Source: Triticum aestivum (lineage: Eukaryota; Streptophyta; Magnoliopsida; Poales; Poaceae). From it: DNA of 64,000 nucleotides. The stretch is taken from the NCBI RefSeq assembly GCF_018294505.1, contig NC_057813.1, forward strand, positions 320,439,191 to 320,503,190, given 5' to 3'. Under the pieces are notes generated by a model that made no database searches, was not told where the DNA came from, and saw only the letters and a program-made list of their open reading frames with translations. Shown piece after piece: positions 33,189-44,880 of the stretch (its first letter is position 1; each line of letters opens with the position of its first letter). The position numbers and the translations under genes were made by a program.

Positions 33189-35666
33189 CGACCTACCCTA
33201 GGCGCCCCCTTGATTGATCGTGTAGTTTGGCCATTGTCGAGTCTAGAAGAAAACTGTTTTTGGAGTCTAGTCATATCGGAGAGTAGGAATTCTTTTTACT
33301 CCTCAGCCCCTTCGTCGCTCTGGTGAGAAATCTCGACGTAGGTGTTTTGAATTACTTCTCTTCCCCTTCAAACTTTCTTTAGGATCACGCAGTTGGTTTT
33401 CGGATCGTTGGTTCTCAGCTCTTTTCATCCGGTGCATTAATCGTCAAGTTGACTCGAGCCTCGTTGCCAAGTTCAATCCTCAGTTCTTTCTCAGTGACGA
33501 GGTTTTCCCCGTCCTCGGTTGTCTTATTTTCCCACCCGCCCTTCCCTTTTTCTTCTAGGAGCCGGAGTCCGTAATCGAGTATCCATCCTACTCGTGCGAA
33601 GTCTTTGCTTTCTTTCCTCAATGATTTCAACCGGTGTTTTCTCTTCAAGTTATTCGTCGTTTCTCTCTTCAAAGTTGCCTTTGTTTTCCCGCCCTCCCAC
33701 CCTCTTCTTCCCGGAACCTGAGTCTTTTTCGAGCATCAATTTTCATTCGTACGGAGACTCTTCAGCCTTCCCTCAATTATTTCAACAGGTGAATTCTCGT
33801 CTTGTTCGTCTTTCTTTATCCCTCTCTTTTTCCGGTGCACTCAATTCAAGTTTTTCGGGTGATCACATCCTTTGCCTTGGATCAAGTGTTTTCTTTGCTC
33901 GTTAGTCTCTCGCTAGTTTATCCTTTTGGAGTGCTCAAGACATCTTAGGAGATTCATCTGTGTTCTAATTAATTCGAGGCTGACACCTCATTCAAATATT
34001 TCAATCGTTCCGCTGCATCATCTACCTCTTCAACAATCCTTTTCAACGGTGTTTTCTTTTAGTGGGCCCTAACCCACAGGTCTTTTCACAGGATCTTACC
34101 TGACTCTTCTGATTTTCCCGGAGCTATTCTCAAATCCGTTTTGAAGTTTGACGTAAGTATGAATTTCATCAGTCAGATGCTTTTCCAAGATCGATTTCAA
34201 ATCATTTTCACTGTTGGCTCAACCTTTTCGTTTTTCATTCTTCCGAAGTGTCTCAACAATTTTGGTGGTGTTTCTCGTCATCATTTGAAGACCGAAGAAG
34301 ATTTTTTCCTCTAAATCTTGTTCGTTCTCTCGAAGTTTCGTGGTTCTAGCTTCATGTTATCCTCGAGAATTATTCCATTCATCAGATATCCTTTTCTCAA
34401 CCATCCGGAGTATTTCAGGAGTTGCTTTCTCTATCGATCATCTGGAGGACATCTTCTCAGAAGATCTCTTCGTTCTAAGTTTTCAGATTCGTTCTCCAAT
34501 TATTCTATACCCGTGCCCCTTCGTTCGTCTCAATATCCTTCCGGTGCTTCGTTCTAGTATTTTTTCAATCAGTTCGCGTTCTCTACGTTCTATTCTCTCG
34601 AATTTCCCTCAAGTATCTTCGTGTTTTTCTAATTCTTCCCGGTGATTCATTCTCTTTCATCAATCATTTTCTAATTCTTACGGTGGTTCCTTCAGATTCT
34701 GTTTCCTTTGTTATCATATCAATTCATTCGTTCTTTCCAATCTACCGGTGGTTCATGAAGACTTTCTCAAGTTTTGTGCTATACCCCCCTTAATCCTTTT
34801 TAAGAAGAATAAATTCTAGTTTCAAGTGAGTAATCCCTTCCTTCGGAGTTTGTTCTTGATGAATAAATTCTAGTTTCAAGTGTTTTTCATCTTTTCTTTT
34901 CCGGAGTTCCAAGTTTCCTCGGTGATCTCGTCTCGAACCTCCACTTGAATCGTCGCGAGGCTTAATCTTATTCTTTCTTCCTTAAATCTATCTCACCATC
35001 CTTTTGTCACCGGAGTTCTTCATGGTGGTTCTTCATGACTTAAATTCATTCTTCAAGAGTTCATCAAGATTTTGTTGGAGGAGTTCAAGTATCTTTCTTC
35101 TCGCGTCTCGAAGTGCAATTAAATCTCTGCATTCTTCTGAAGTGGAGTTTTGCATTTCTTCGTTCTTCTCAGCTATCCAATCATTTCCGTTTGTGGCCGG
35201 TTATCACCTTATGATCTTGAGATGTTATGCATAAGTCCACAACAAGCTTATTCCTTCGTTGTTGATTTTCTCAACAACTTCGTTCAATCCTTTCTTCTAA
35301 GATTGCTTTCTATTTCATTCGTGGTAGAAGATGTCGTCTTCTTCTCCATTCTTTTCTTTCAATTTTTTTTCAATTCTTCCGGATGCATTGTGTTGTTCCT
35401 CTCGTCAACTATCGTTCCATCTTGTCAACCTCAGTTCTAATTCTTTCCATGTTCAGCCGGAGTGCTCCCTAAATTTTGTCATCCTTATTCCTTTTTTCTA
35501 GCTTGTTCTAACCGGAGGGCTTTCAGAGTCTATCTTGTTCGTTGAGCTTTTGATTCTCATCATTCTCGTCGTTCCTCTTTTCTATCCAGTGCTCTCGACT
35601 TTGTTCATCCTCTCTCTTTTGTTCTTATTTCACCTCATCCCTTTTCCCTTCCGTCTCGGTTCTAAG

Positions 35667-35702
35667 ATCTCGGGACGAGATATCTTGTTAGTGGAGGAGT
35701 GT
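35667..35702 (+). promoter_or_regulatory. Hairpin and polypurine tract of the 12.2-kb element
   Basis: 'atctcg-gga-cgagat' forms an inverted repeat at 35668-35682, followed by 'gttagtggaggagtgt' up to the LTR. The chromovirus has the same arrangement at 53871-53907. Confidence 0.7.
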
Positions 35703-38700
35703 TGTAACGCCCCAGATTCGATGCACCAGGTGTCTGCCAGTTATTCGCCGTCATTGCCATGTCATTTGCTTGTGTGTTGCATTTTGTTATGTCATCATGT
35801 GCATTTCATTTTGCATACGTGTCCGTTTCTTGCATCCGAGCATTTTCCCCGTTGTCCGTTTTGCAATCCGGCACTCCTATGTCCTCCGGCGTCCCCCTTT
35901 TGTCTCTTGTTGTGAGTGGGTGTTAAACATTCTCGGAATGGACCGTGATTTGCCAAGCGGCCTTGGTACACCACCGGTAGACCGCCTGTCAAGTTTCGTG
36001 CCATTTGGAGATTATTTGATACTCCAACGGTTAACCGCGTAGCCCGAAACCCCCTTTTCTCTTGCAGCCCAGCAACCCTTCAAATCAGCCCACTAACCCA
36101 GCAAACTCCCCTCCATACTCTCGGTTGTTCGATCACGATCATGCGGGCGAAACACGCTCCTCATTTGGACTCTCCTAGCTCCCAGAATCTATAAATAGGC
36201 CACCTCGCCCGAAATTCGCGGATGAATCCCCCTAACCCTAGCTTTTTCCCCTCTCCGCCGCCGGACGAAACCCCCCCACCGACGGACATGTCCAGCCCCC
36301 TCGCCGCCGCCACATGTTGCCTCCTGATTCGCCGCTGTCCGTGCCCCGCCGCCGGCCCGGTGAGCCCATAGCTGGCCCGCCCGGCCCATTNNNNNNNNNN
36401 NNNNNNNNNNNNNNNNNNNNNNNNNNNNNNNNNNNNNNNNNNNNNNNNNNNNNNNNNNNNNNNNNNNNNNNNNNNNNNNNNNNNNNNNNNNNNNNNNNNN
36501 NNNNNNNNNNNNNNNNNNNNNNNNNNNNNNNNNNNNNNNNNNNNNNNNNNNNNNNNNNNNNNNNNNNNNNNNNNNNNNNNNNNNNNNNNNNNNNNNNNNN
36601 NNNNNNNNNNNNNNNNNNNNNNNNNNNNNNNNNNNNNNNNNNNNNNNNNNNNNNNNNNNNNNNNNNNNNNNNNNNNNNNNNNNNNNNNNNNNNNNNNNNN
36701 NNNNNNNNNNNNNNNNNNNNNNNNNNNNNNNNNNNNNNNNNNNNNNNNNNNNNNNNNNNNNNNNNNNNNNNNNNNNNNNNNNNNNNNNNNNNNNNNNNNN
36801 NNNNNNNNNNNNNNNNNNNNNNNNNNNNNNNNNNNNNNNNNNNNNNNNNNNNNNNNNNNNCGCTGGCGCCGCATTGCCCATCGCCACCCGGTGGTCGTGG
36901 ATCCCGCGCCCGCCGTCGAATCCCGTGCCCCGCTGACCCCGCCGGCCTCGCCCCTGTCCGCCCTGCTGCCGTCAGACGTGCGGCGCCGCCGTCCTCATCC
37001 TTGGGCGCCTCTTCGCCACCCACCGGTCGCCGCCCCGCCGTCCCACTCTAGCGAGCCCAGCCTGCCTCGGGACCCGCGCCGCCCAGATCCAGATCCAGAG
37101 GTTGACCCCCGAATTTTCCCAAGTCCCTAAATATTTGCATATTTTTAGCTCATGTTCATCGCATAATAACTCCGTGACCATAGCTCCGTTTCGTGCATAT
37201 GATATATAAAAATTTTCACTGTGAGATGCTCTTCATTTTGTTCCATTGTGCCATGTTTGTTTGAGGTCATCTTGATGCCCTAATCATTGTTGCAAAAGTG
37301 CTATATGATGTTAACTGCTGTCTGTTAACACAACTTGATGATTTGTCATTTTTGTTGCATTTTGTGTGAGCATCCTATAAGGTTCATCTCTACATGTGTT
37401 TTGTACTACATCATTCCATCTTTACAGAGGTGCAATCCATGTAGTTTTTTTTGAGTTCTTTAGTGAGTGCATCGAGCTCGTGAAGTAGTGTACTTGCTGT
37501 TACTGTTTTGCTAGGCCGAATCTGCTATATCATGATGCTATGTAAACCTGCTTCTACAAGTGATTCTATGCATAATCTGGAGATGTTCACTAAGGATGTT
37601 TTGTTATACATGTCAGGATATATCCATTCTTGCCCCTAGTTGCATTTATAGCCTGCTCTAGCTTGTTGTAATCTTGCTCTCAAATTGCTAAATAATGTTG
37701 CTGTCAGCCTGTTAACATTAAGTGCAGTTTTGCCATGTGTTTTGTGAGTGATCCATGCACCCTATGAACTTGATCTTGCCATTCTTAGCTTCGTAAACAT
37801 GTATTCGTACTGTTGGTTTCCTTGCCATGCCATGTACTTCTTTGTGGTGAGTGGTTCAAGCTCACCAACATGCCTACTTATTGTTGTTCCTGCCATGTTT
37901 GAATCTGTCATATAACTTGCCATGTTTACATGGGTGCCATCATATTTTATGTACCCTTTTGGCTCATGGTCAGTAAGTAACTTTTGTTATATGAGATTAG
38001 TAGGTTCATGCCATGACTTTGTTTGCCATGTTAAGTTCCTGTATCATGTTGTTTGATAGCTCTAAACATTGCAACCTGATGTTATTTCTGCAAAGTCTAA
38101 AACTGTTATTATTTGCAAGCTTGTCATGTCTTTTTGAGCATGTTCTAGTGATTTCTGGAGATAGCTCAGTGTTCATGTTTTGTTATGCTTTACCTTTACA
38201 TCATGTCCATGTCTTTTGTTTTCATGTTGAGATGTTATAGCATATTGTTTTGATGCTTGCAAGATGCCTAGTTGCTGTTTAGGACAAATTGTTGTTATAT
38301 CTTGTTTGGAGTGTATGTGTTGCACCGTTGCTCCGTTTTGAGTGTGCTCTATATGAAACTTGCTTGAATTTGCTTGTAGCTTCATATTATCATGTTGCAT
38401 CCTTGTTTTGGTGTGTTCGCTTGATGTTTGTATGTTTTTTGCATCAATGCCATGTTTAACTTGCTTTGCTCATATCTTATAGGCCGTAGCTCCAAATTTA
38501 ATGAACTTTATATGTAACTTGACTAGAATCTCATGTAGATCATGTTGGTGCATCTTAACTTGCTGTTTAACAACTTGAACATAAGGTTTATTCATATCTG
38601 GAACAATTTCGAAATTGGCATATGAGGACTTACCGGAATTGTTATATGTTTTTCCCGGCCTCATTCAAACTTGCCTTGATGTGTTGCTCTCGTTTGCATC

Positions 38701-40517
38701 ATCTCTTGCCATGAGTAGCTTCATCTAGCCTTGTCATGCATCATACTTGGTTGAGCATCATGCCTTGTTTATGTGTGGTGTGTTTACCATGTTGTGTGCT
38801 TCTTCTCGATAGTTCCCGTTTCGTTGCGATTGTGAGGATTCGTTCATCTACGCTTGGTTCGTCTTCGTGGCTTCATCTTCTTCATGGACTCGTTCTTCTT
38901 CCTGGCGGGATTTCAGGCAACATGACCGTCACCTTGGATCTCACTACTATCATTGCTATGCTAGTTGCTTCGTTCTATCGCTTTGCTGCGCTGCCTATCA
39001 CTTGTTCTTCAAGCCTCCCAATTTGCCATGTCAGCCCCTAACATTTTCACCCTTCCTAGCAAACCGTGGCTTGGCTATGTTACCGCTTTTGCTCAGCCCC
39101 TCTTATAGCGTTGTTAGTTGCAGGTGAAGTTGAAGATTGCTCCATGGTGGACAGGATTATATTGGGATATCACAATATCTCTTATTTAATTAATGCATCT
39201 ATATACTTGGTAAAGGGTGGAAGACTCGGCCTTATGCCTGGTGCTTGGTTCCACTTTTGCCGCCCTAGTTTCCTTCATACCGGTGTTATATTCCCGTATT
39301 TTGCATTCCTTATGCGGTTGGGTGATTTATAGGACCCCCTTGACAGTTTGGTTTGTATAAAACTCCTCCAGCAAGGCCCAACCTTGGTTTTACCATTTCC
39401 CTCACCACCACCTATACCCTTCTCTTGGGTCGGCCAACCCGAGGGTCATCTTTATTTTAGGCCCCCTGGGCCAATGCTTGTCTAAGTGTTGGTCCGAACT
39501 GAGTAGACTGCGGGGCCCCCTCGTGGCAACTCGAGGTCTGGTTTTACTCGTAGGATGTCTCATCCGGTGTTGCCCTGAAAACGAGATATGTGTAGCTCCT
39601 ATCGGGATTGTCGGCGCATCGGGCGACTTTGCTGGTCTTGTTTTACCATTGTCAAAATGTCTTGTAAACTGGGATTCCGAGTCTGATCGGGTCTTCCTGG
39701 GAGAAGGTATATCCTTCATTGATCGCGAGAGCTTATCATGGGCTAAGTTGGGACACCCCTGCAGGGTTTAAACTTTCGAAAGCCGTGCCTGCGGTTATGT
39801 GGCAGATGGGAATTTGTTAATGTACGGTTGTAGATAACTTGACACCAGATCCGAATTAAAACGCATCAACTGTGTGTGTAGCCGTGATGGTCTCTTTTTG
39901 GCGGACTCCGGGAAGTGAACACGGTTCTTGGCTTATGTTTGACGTAAGTAGGAGTACAGGATCACTTCTTGATCATTGCTAGCTTCACGACCGTTCCGTT
40001 TGCTCTCTTCTCGCTCTTATTTGCGTATGTTAGCCACCATATATGCTTAGTCGCTGCTGCAACCTCACCACTTCACCGCTTCCTTTCCCATTAAGCTTTG
40101 CTAGTCTTGATACCCATGGTAATGGGATTGCTGAGTCCTCGTGGCTCACAGATTACTACAACAACAATTGTAGGTACATTTTATGCGATGATCCTGACGC
40201 GAGAGTGATGTTACTTGTTTTGGAGTTCTTCTTCTGCTTCTTCTTCGATCAGGGGATAGGTTCCAGGTCGGCAGCCTGGGCTAGCAGGGTGGATGTAGTT
40301 TGAGTTTCTGTGTGTGTTTCATCCGTAGTCGGATGTTGATCTTATGTATGATGTATTGATGTATTCTTGCGGCATTTGTATGCCTTGTATGTATCCCCAT
40401 CTATTATGTAATGTTGATGTAATGATATCCACCTTGCAAAAGCGTTTCAATATGCGGTTCGATCCTTGGTGGGACCTTCAAGTCTCTTTAGGATAGTATC
40501 ACTTATTGGGCGTGACA
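35703..40517 (+). repeat. 3' LTR of the 12.2-kb element
   Basis: 4,815 bp including 470 N. Aligns with 28309-33171 throughout. It has about 25 bp at 37275-37300 that the 5' LTR lacks. Confidence 0.88.
36391..36860. other. Assembly gap (470 N)
   Basis: A run of N in the GC-rich part of the 3' LTR, at the position homologous to the gap in the 5' LTR. Confidence 0.99.
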
Positions 40518-40522
40518 CCTCT

Positions 40523-40993
40523 TGAGGGAGTTCCGGACTAGGGGGTGTCCGGATAGCCGAACTATCATCATCGGCCGGACTCCAAGACTATGAAAATACA
40601 AGATTGAAGACTTCATCCCGTGTCCGGATGGGACTTTCCTTGGCATGGAAGGCAAGCTTGGAGATACGGATATGTAGATTTCCTACCATTGCAACCGACT
40701 CTGTGTAACCCTAGCCCTCTCCGGTGTCTATATAAACCGGATGGCATTAGTCCATAGGACGACCAACAATCATACCATAGGCTAGCTTCCAGGGTTTAGC
40801 CTCCTCGATCTCGTGGTAGATCCACTCTTGTAACACACATCATCAATATTAATCGAGCAGGACGTAGGGTTTTACCTCCATCAAGAGGGCCCGAACCTGG
40901 GTAAACAATCGTGTCCCTTGTCTCCTGTTACCATCCGCCTAGACGCACAGTTCGGGACCCCCTACCCGAGATCCGCCGGTTTTGACACCGACA
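40523..40993 (+). repeat. 5' LTR of Fatima-2
   Basis: Starts TGAGGGAGTTCCGG, ends CACCGACA, 471 bp. It aligns with 4984-5438 with many substitutions and small indels. Confidence 0.9.
40729..40736 (+). promoter_or_regulatory. TATA box of the Fatima-2 LTR
   Basis: TATATAAA in 'ggtgtctatataaaccgg', matching the site in the Fatima-1 LTR. Confidence 0.7.
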
Positions 40994-41015
40994 TTGGTGC
41001 TTTCATTGAGAGTTC
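40994..41015 (+). promoter_or_regulatory. Putative primer binding site of Fatima-2
   Basis: 'ttggtgctttcattgagag' directly after the LTR, as in Fatima-1. Confidence 0.55.
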
Positions 41016-41040
41016 CTCTGTGTCGTCACCAATAGGCCCG

Positions 41041-44000
41041 ATGGCTTCTTCGACCATCATCAACGATGCAGTCCAGGGTGAGACCTTTCTCCCCGGACAG
41101 ATCTTCGTATTCGGGGGCTTTGCACTGCGGGCCAATTCGCTTGGCCATCTGGAGTAGATCGAAAGCTACGCCCCTGGCCGTCAGGTCAGATCTGGAAGTT
41201 TGAACTTCACGGTTGACGTCCGCGGGGACTTGATCCTCGATGTATTCGAGCCACAGCCGAGCGTGCCACACTGTCGCGACGAGCATGATTTAGCTCTGCA
41301 GCCGGACAGTACCCTGGAGGCCGCACCCGAACCCGCTCCGATCTTTAATTCGGAGCCGGCTGCGCAGATCGAGGACGGATGGCTAGACACCGCCTCGGGA
41401 GCTGCAACCTCTACGGCGATAGAGCCGAACACTGACATTGTCCTTCATAAGGCTCGTGACTCTGAGGTGCCGGACTCCTCGCTGGACTCCGAACCTCCCG
41501 CGCCCCCTCCGATCGAATCTGATTGGGCGCCGATCATGGAGTTCACAGCAGCGGACATCTTTCAACACTCACCTTTCGGCAACATCCTGAGCTCGCTAAA
41601 GTATCTCTCGTTATCAGGAGAGCCCTGGTCGGACTGCGGCCAGGACGGTTGGGATGCGGACAACGAAGAAATTCAAAGCCCACCCACCACCCACTTGGTA
41701 GCCGATGTCGACGATCTAACCGACATGCTAGACTACGACTTCGAAGACATCGACGGTATGGACGACGATGCCGGAGACGAACAAGAACCAGCGCCTACCG
41801 GGCACTGGAAAGCCACCTCATCATATGACATATACATGGTGGATATCCCAAAGGATGGGAATGGCGAAGGAACAGAGGAGGATAACCCCTCCAAGAAACA
41901 TCCCAAGCGCCGGCGTCAGCGGCGCCGCTCTAAATCCCGCCACATCAAGAATGAAGATTCCGGCACCGGAGATAACAATACACCGGACAGTGCCGAAGAC
42001 AACCCACTCCAGCAAGATCCAGCGCAGGAGGATGAAGACGCCAGCCCTCATGAGAGAGCGGCAGAAGAAGAGGTAGAGGATTATATACCTCCCTCCGAAG
42101 ACGAAGCAAGCCTCGATGATGATGAATTCGTCATGCCTGAGGATCCCGTCGAACAAGAGCGTTTTAAACGCAGGCTTATGGCCACGGCGAACAGCCTCAA
42201 GAAAAAGCAGCAACAGCTTAGAGCTGAGCAAGATCTGCTAGCCGACAGATGGACTGAAGTCCTCGCGGCCGAAGAGCATGAGCTCGAACGCCCCTCAAAG
42301 CTACCCTAAACGCAAGCTACTCCCCCGCTTAGAGGAGGAAGCTAATGAAACCGCATCACCACGAGACAATACGACTGACCGACCACCCCGTGGTCGCGAC
42401 AGAGAGGCCTCTAGGCCCTTCAATAGACCCGTACCCCGGCATCGCTCGAAAAGCACAAGGCCACAGGGGAATGCTCCGGACTTGCGAGGTATATTGGAGG
42501 ATAAGGCAAGACAATCAAGATCGATCTATGGATCGCGTGGGTGCCCCACGGTACGTGACGACAACTGTCGCGCCGGACACAGTAAGTCCGGCCGAGCCAA
42601 ACACAACAGACAAAGCTCTTTTGAGCTCCGTCGTGATATCGCCCAGTAAAGAGGCGCCGCACACCCACTATGCTTCACAGATGAAGTAATGGATCATCAA
42701 ATCCCCGAAGGGTTTAAACCTGTGAATATCGAATCTTACAATGGCACAACAGACCCCGCGGTTTGGATCGAAGACTATCTTCTTCACATCCACATGGCCC
42801 GCGGTGACATCTTCACGCCATCAAATATCTCCCCCTCAAGCATAAAGGACCAGCCCGGCATTGGCTTAACAGCTTGCCAGCAGAGTCAACTGGGAGTTGG
42901 GAAGACCTGGAAGACGCATTCCTCGATAACTTCCAAGGCATGTATGTGCGACCCCCAGCCGCTGATGACCTAAGCCTCATAATCCAGCAGCCAGACGAAT
43001 CGGCCAGACAATTCTGGACACGGTTCTTAACCAAGAAAAACGAAATCATCGACTGTCCGGATGCGGAGGCCCTCGCGGCCTTCAAGCATAACATCCGCGA
43101 TGAGTGGCTTGCCCGGCACCTGGGACAGGAAAAGCCGAAATCCATGGCAGCCCTTACATCACTCATGACCCGCTTTTGCGCGGGTGAGGACAGCTGGCTA
43201 GCATGCAGCAACAACCTCAGCAAAAATTCTGGCAGTTTGGATTTCAAGGACCGGAATGGTAGGTCGCGTCGTAACAAAAGCAAATGCCGCATCAACGGAG
43301 ACAATAGTGAGGATACGGCAGTCAATGCCGGATTCAGAGGCTCCAAACCCGGTCAGCGGAAAAAGCCATTCAAAAGAACTGCTCCGGGTCCGTCCAATCT
43401 GGACCGAATACTCGACGCTTGTGCCAGATACACGGCACCCCCGAAAAGCCAGCTAACCACACCAATAGGGACTGTTGGGTATTCAAGCAGGAAGGCAAGT
43501 TAATTGCCAAAAACAACGACAAGGGGCTGCATAGCGATGACGAGGAAGAGACCCGACCGCCGAACAATAGAGGACAGAAGGGTTTCCCCCCACAGGTGCG
43601 GATGGTGAACATGATATACGCAACACACATACCCAAAAGGGAGCGGAAGCGTGCACTCAGGGATGTATATGCGATGGAGCCAGTCGCCCCGAACTTCAAT
43701 CCATGGTCCTCCTGCCCGATCACTTTTGACCGAAGGGACCACCCCACCAGCATCCGCCAATCGTCGATGGATTTCACCTCCCCAGAGTCCTAATGGACGG
43801 CGGCAGTAGCCCGAACCTGCTTTATCAGGATACAGTGCGCAAAATGGGCATAGACCCCTCAAGCATTAAACCTACCAAGACGACCTTTAAGGGCGTCATA
43901 CTAGGTGTAGAAGCCAATTGTACAGGCTCAGTTACACTGGAAGTGGTCTTAGGATCCCCGGATAACTTCCGAAGTGAGGAGTTAATCTTTGACATAGTCC

Positions 44001-44296
44001 CGTTCCGCAGCGGCTATCATGCCTTGCTCGGACATACCGCGTTTGCAAAGTTCAACACGGTGCGGCACTATGCATACCTCAAGCTCAAGATGCCAGGCCC
44101 TAGGGGAGTCATCACGGTCAACGGAAACACTAAACACTCTCTCCAAATGGAGGAACATACAACGGCTCTCGCGGCAGAAGTACAATGCAGCCTCTTAAGG
44201 CAATTCTCGAGTCCGGCCGTTAAGCGGCCGGACATAGCTAAGAGCGCCCGGAGTTACCTACAACAAGACCACCTGGCACGTTCCTTGCACGCGTAG
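41041..44296 (+). pseudogene. gag-protease polyprotein of Fatima-2, stops and frameshifts
   Basis: The ATG at 41041 starts MASSTIINDAVQGETFLPGQ. A stop at 41155-41157 interrupts it; the acidic N-terminal region then runs to a stop at 42307-42309. The gag core (NGTTDPAVWIEDYLLHIHMA, 42740-42800) shifts frame near 42810-42870, continues as SARQFWTRFLTKKNEIID, and shifts again near 43420-43500 at the zinc-knuckle-like CQIHGTPEKPANH. The protease is well kept (43793-44296): MDGGSSPNLLY with the catalytic Asp, then GYHALLGHTAFAKFN. It aligns with 5483-8881. Dead, but with a better protease motif than Fatima-1. Confidence 0.85.
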
Positions 44297-44880
44297 CAGT
44301 GCGGCCCCAACCCCAGCCCCTGCAAAACGTCCAAACAGGTCCTTCATGTACACCATTACACACTGAAGATACCATGGGCATGGGGAGAGGGGCACGACCA
44401 CAATAAGCCCAGACTGCGGCTCAACCACACCAGGGGCTCTCAAGTGTGTCGTTCTTTTTTTTTCTTTTTACCTTTTATTTTTTACCCACAAGACTCCGTT
44501 CGTCAGAGGCCCTGTCCGGCAGCAGACCTGCCGAACTCATGATGCAACAGCCAGGGAAGGATACAGGCTACAGCGAATATACACGTGGTCTCCATTACGA
44601 GCATTTTTATACACTAATCCGCAGCCTACCCCTGGAGGGGGATATGTTTAACAGTCACATCCCTTGCTTATCGCACTATTTGTATCGTTCTGCATTCATA
44701 GCAGCACTCATTGAATAAAACAATGCAACACCTTTTTTCTTTTAATTGCATTCCTTTTTCATACATATGTTCATTTATGACATGTCGCATCCGCACACTT
44801 TGGTACGGCTAAAAACACACCAGGGGCTTATGCTTCCCGCAGCATGGTGTGATAAGTCCAAACACTTTCACAAGTGCGGC
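44297..44880. other. Spacer after gag-protease of Fatima-2 (left part)
   Basis: Non-coding. It matches the Fatima-1 spacer and resumes at 57935 after the chromovirus. A T-rich stretch sits at 44452-44482. Confidence 0.6.
44876..44880. repeat. Target site duplication of the chromovirus (left; right at 57935-57939)
   Basis: 'gcggc' lies directly before the element and again directly after it. Joining the flanks restores the Fatima phrase 'gtgcggcaccccgaac' seen intact at 9447-9462. Confidence 0.95.

Larger units (their letters stand above)
33172..35702 (+). other. Non-coding centre of the 12.2-kb element
   Basis: A strand-biased TTC/CTT-rich sequence with many short 'ttcttccggtg'-like phrases and no gag, protease, polymerase or integrase motif on either strand. 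It may be a decayed pol region or filler that gives packaging length. A diverged direct repeat 'gaataaattctagtttcaag' occurs at 34807 and 34861. Confidence 0.75.
28309..40517 (+). mobile_element. 12.2-kb non-autonomous large retrotransposon derivative (LARD-like)
   Basis: LTRs of about 4.8 kb lie at 28309-33171 and 35703-40517 with a 5-bp target duplication. The 2.5-kb centre has no gag or pol motif. The LTR ends are TGTAACGCCCC and GGGCGTGACA. A tRNA-Met-like primer site follows the first LTR, and a hairpin plus purine tract precedes the second. Features shared with the chromovirus at 44881-57934 suggest a common origin. LTRs differ by a few percent by eye and by several indels. Family name not assigned. 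Confidence 0.85.

Noticed and set aside
40523..40993. This LTR as the 3' LTR of Fatima-1
   Set aside because: A purine tract should precede it but 'aacactaccctct' does. The PF04195-type gene of Fatima-1 is cut mid-gene here, and a primer site plus gag follow. A nested second element fits better.
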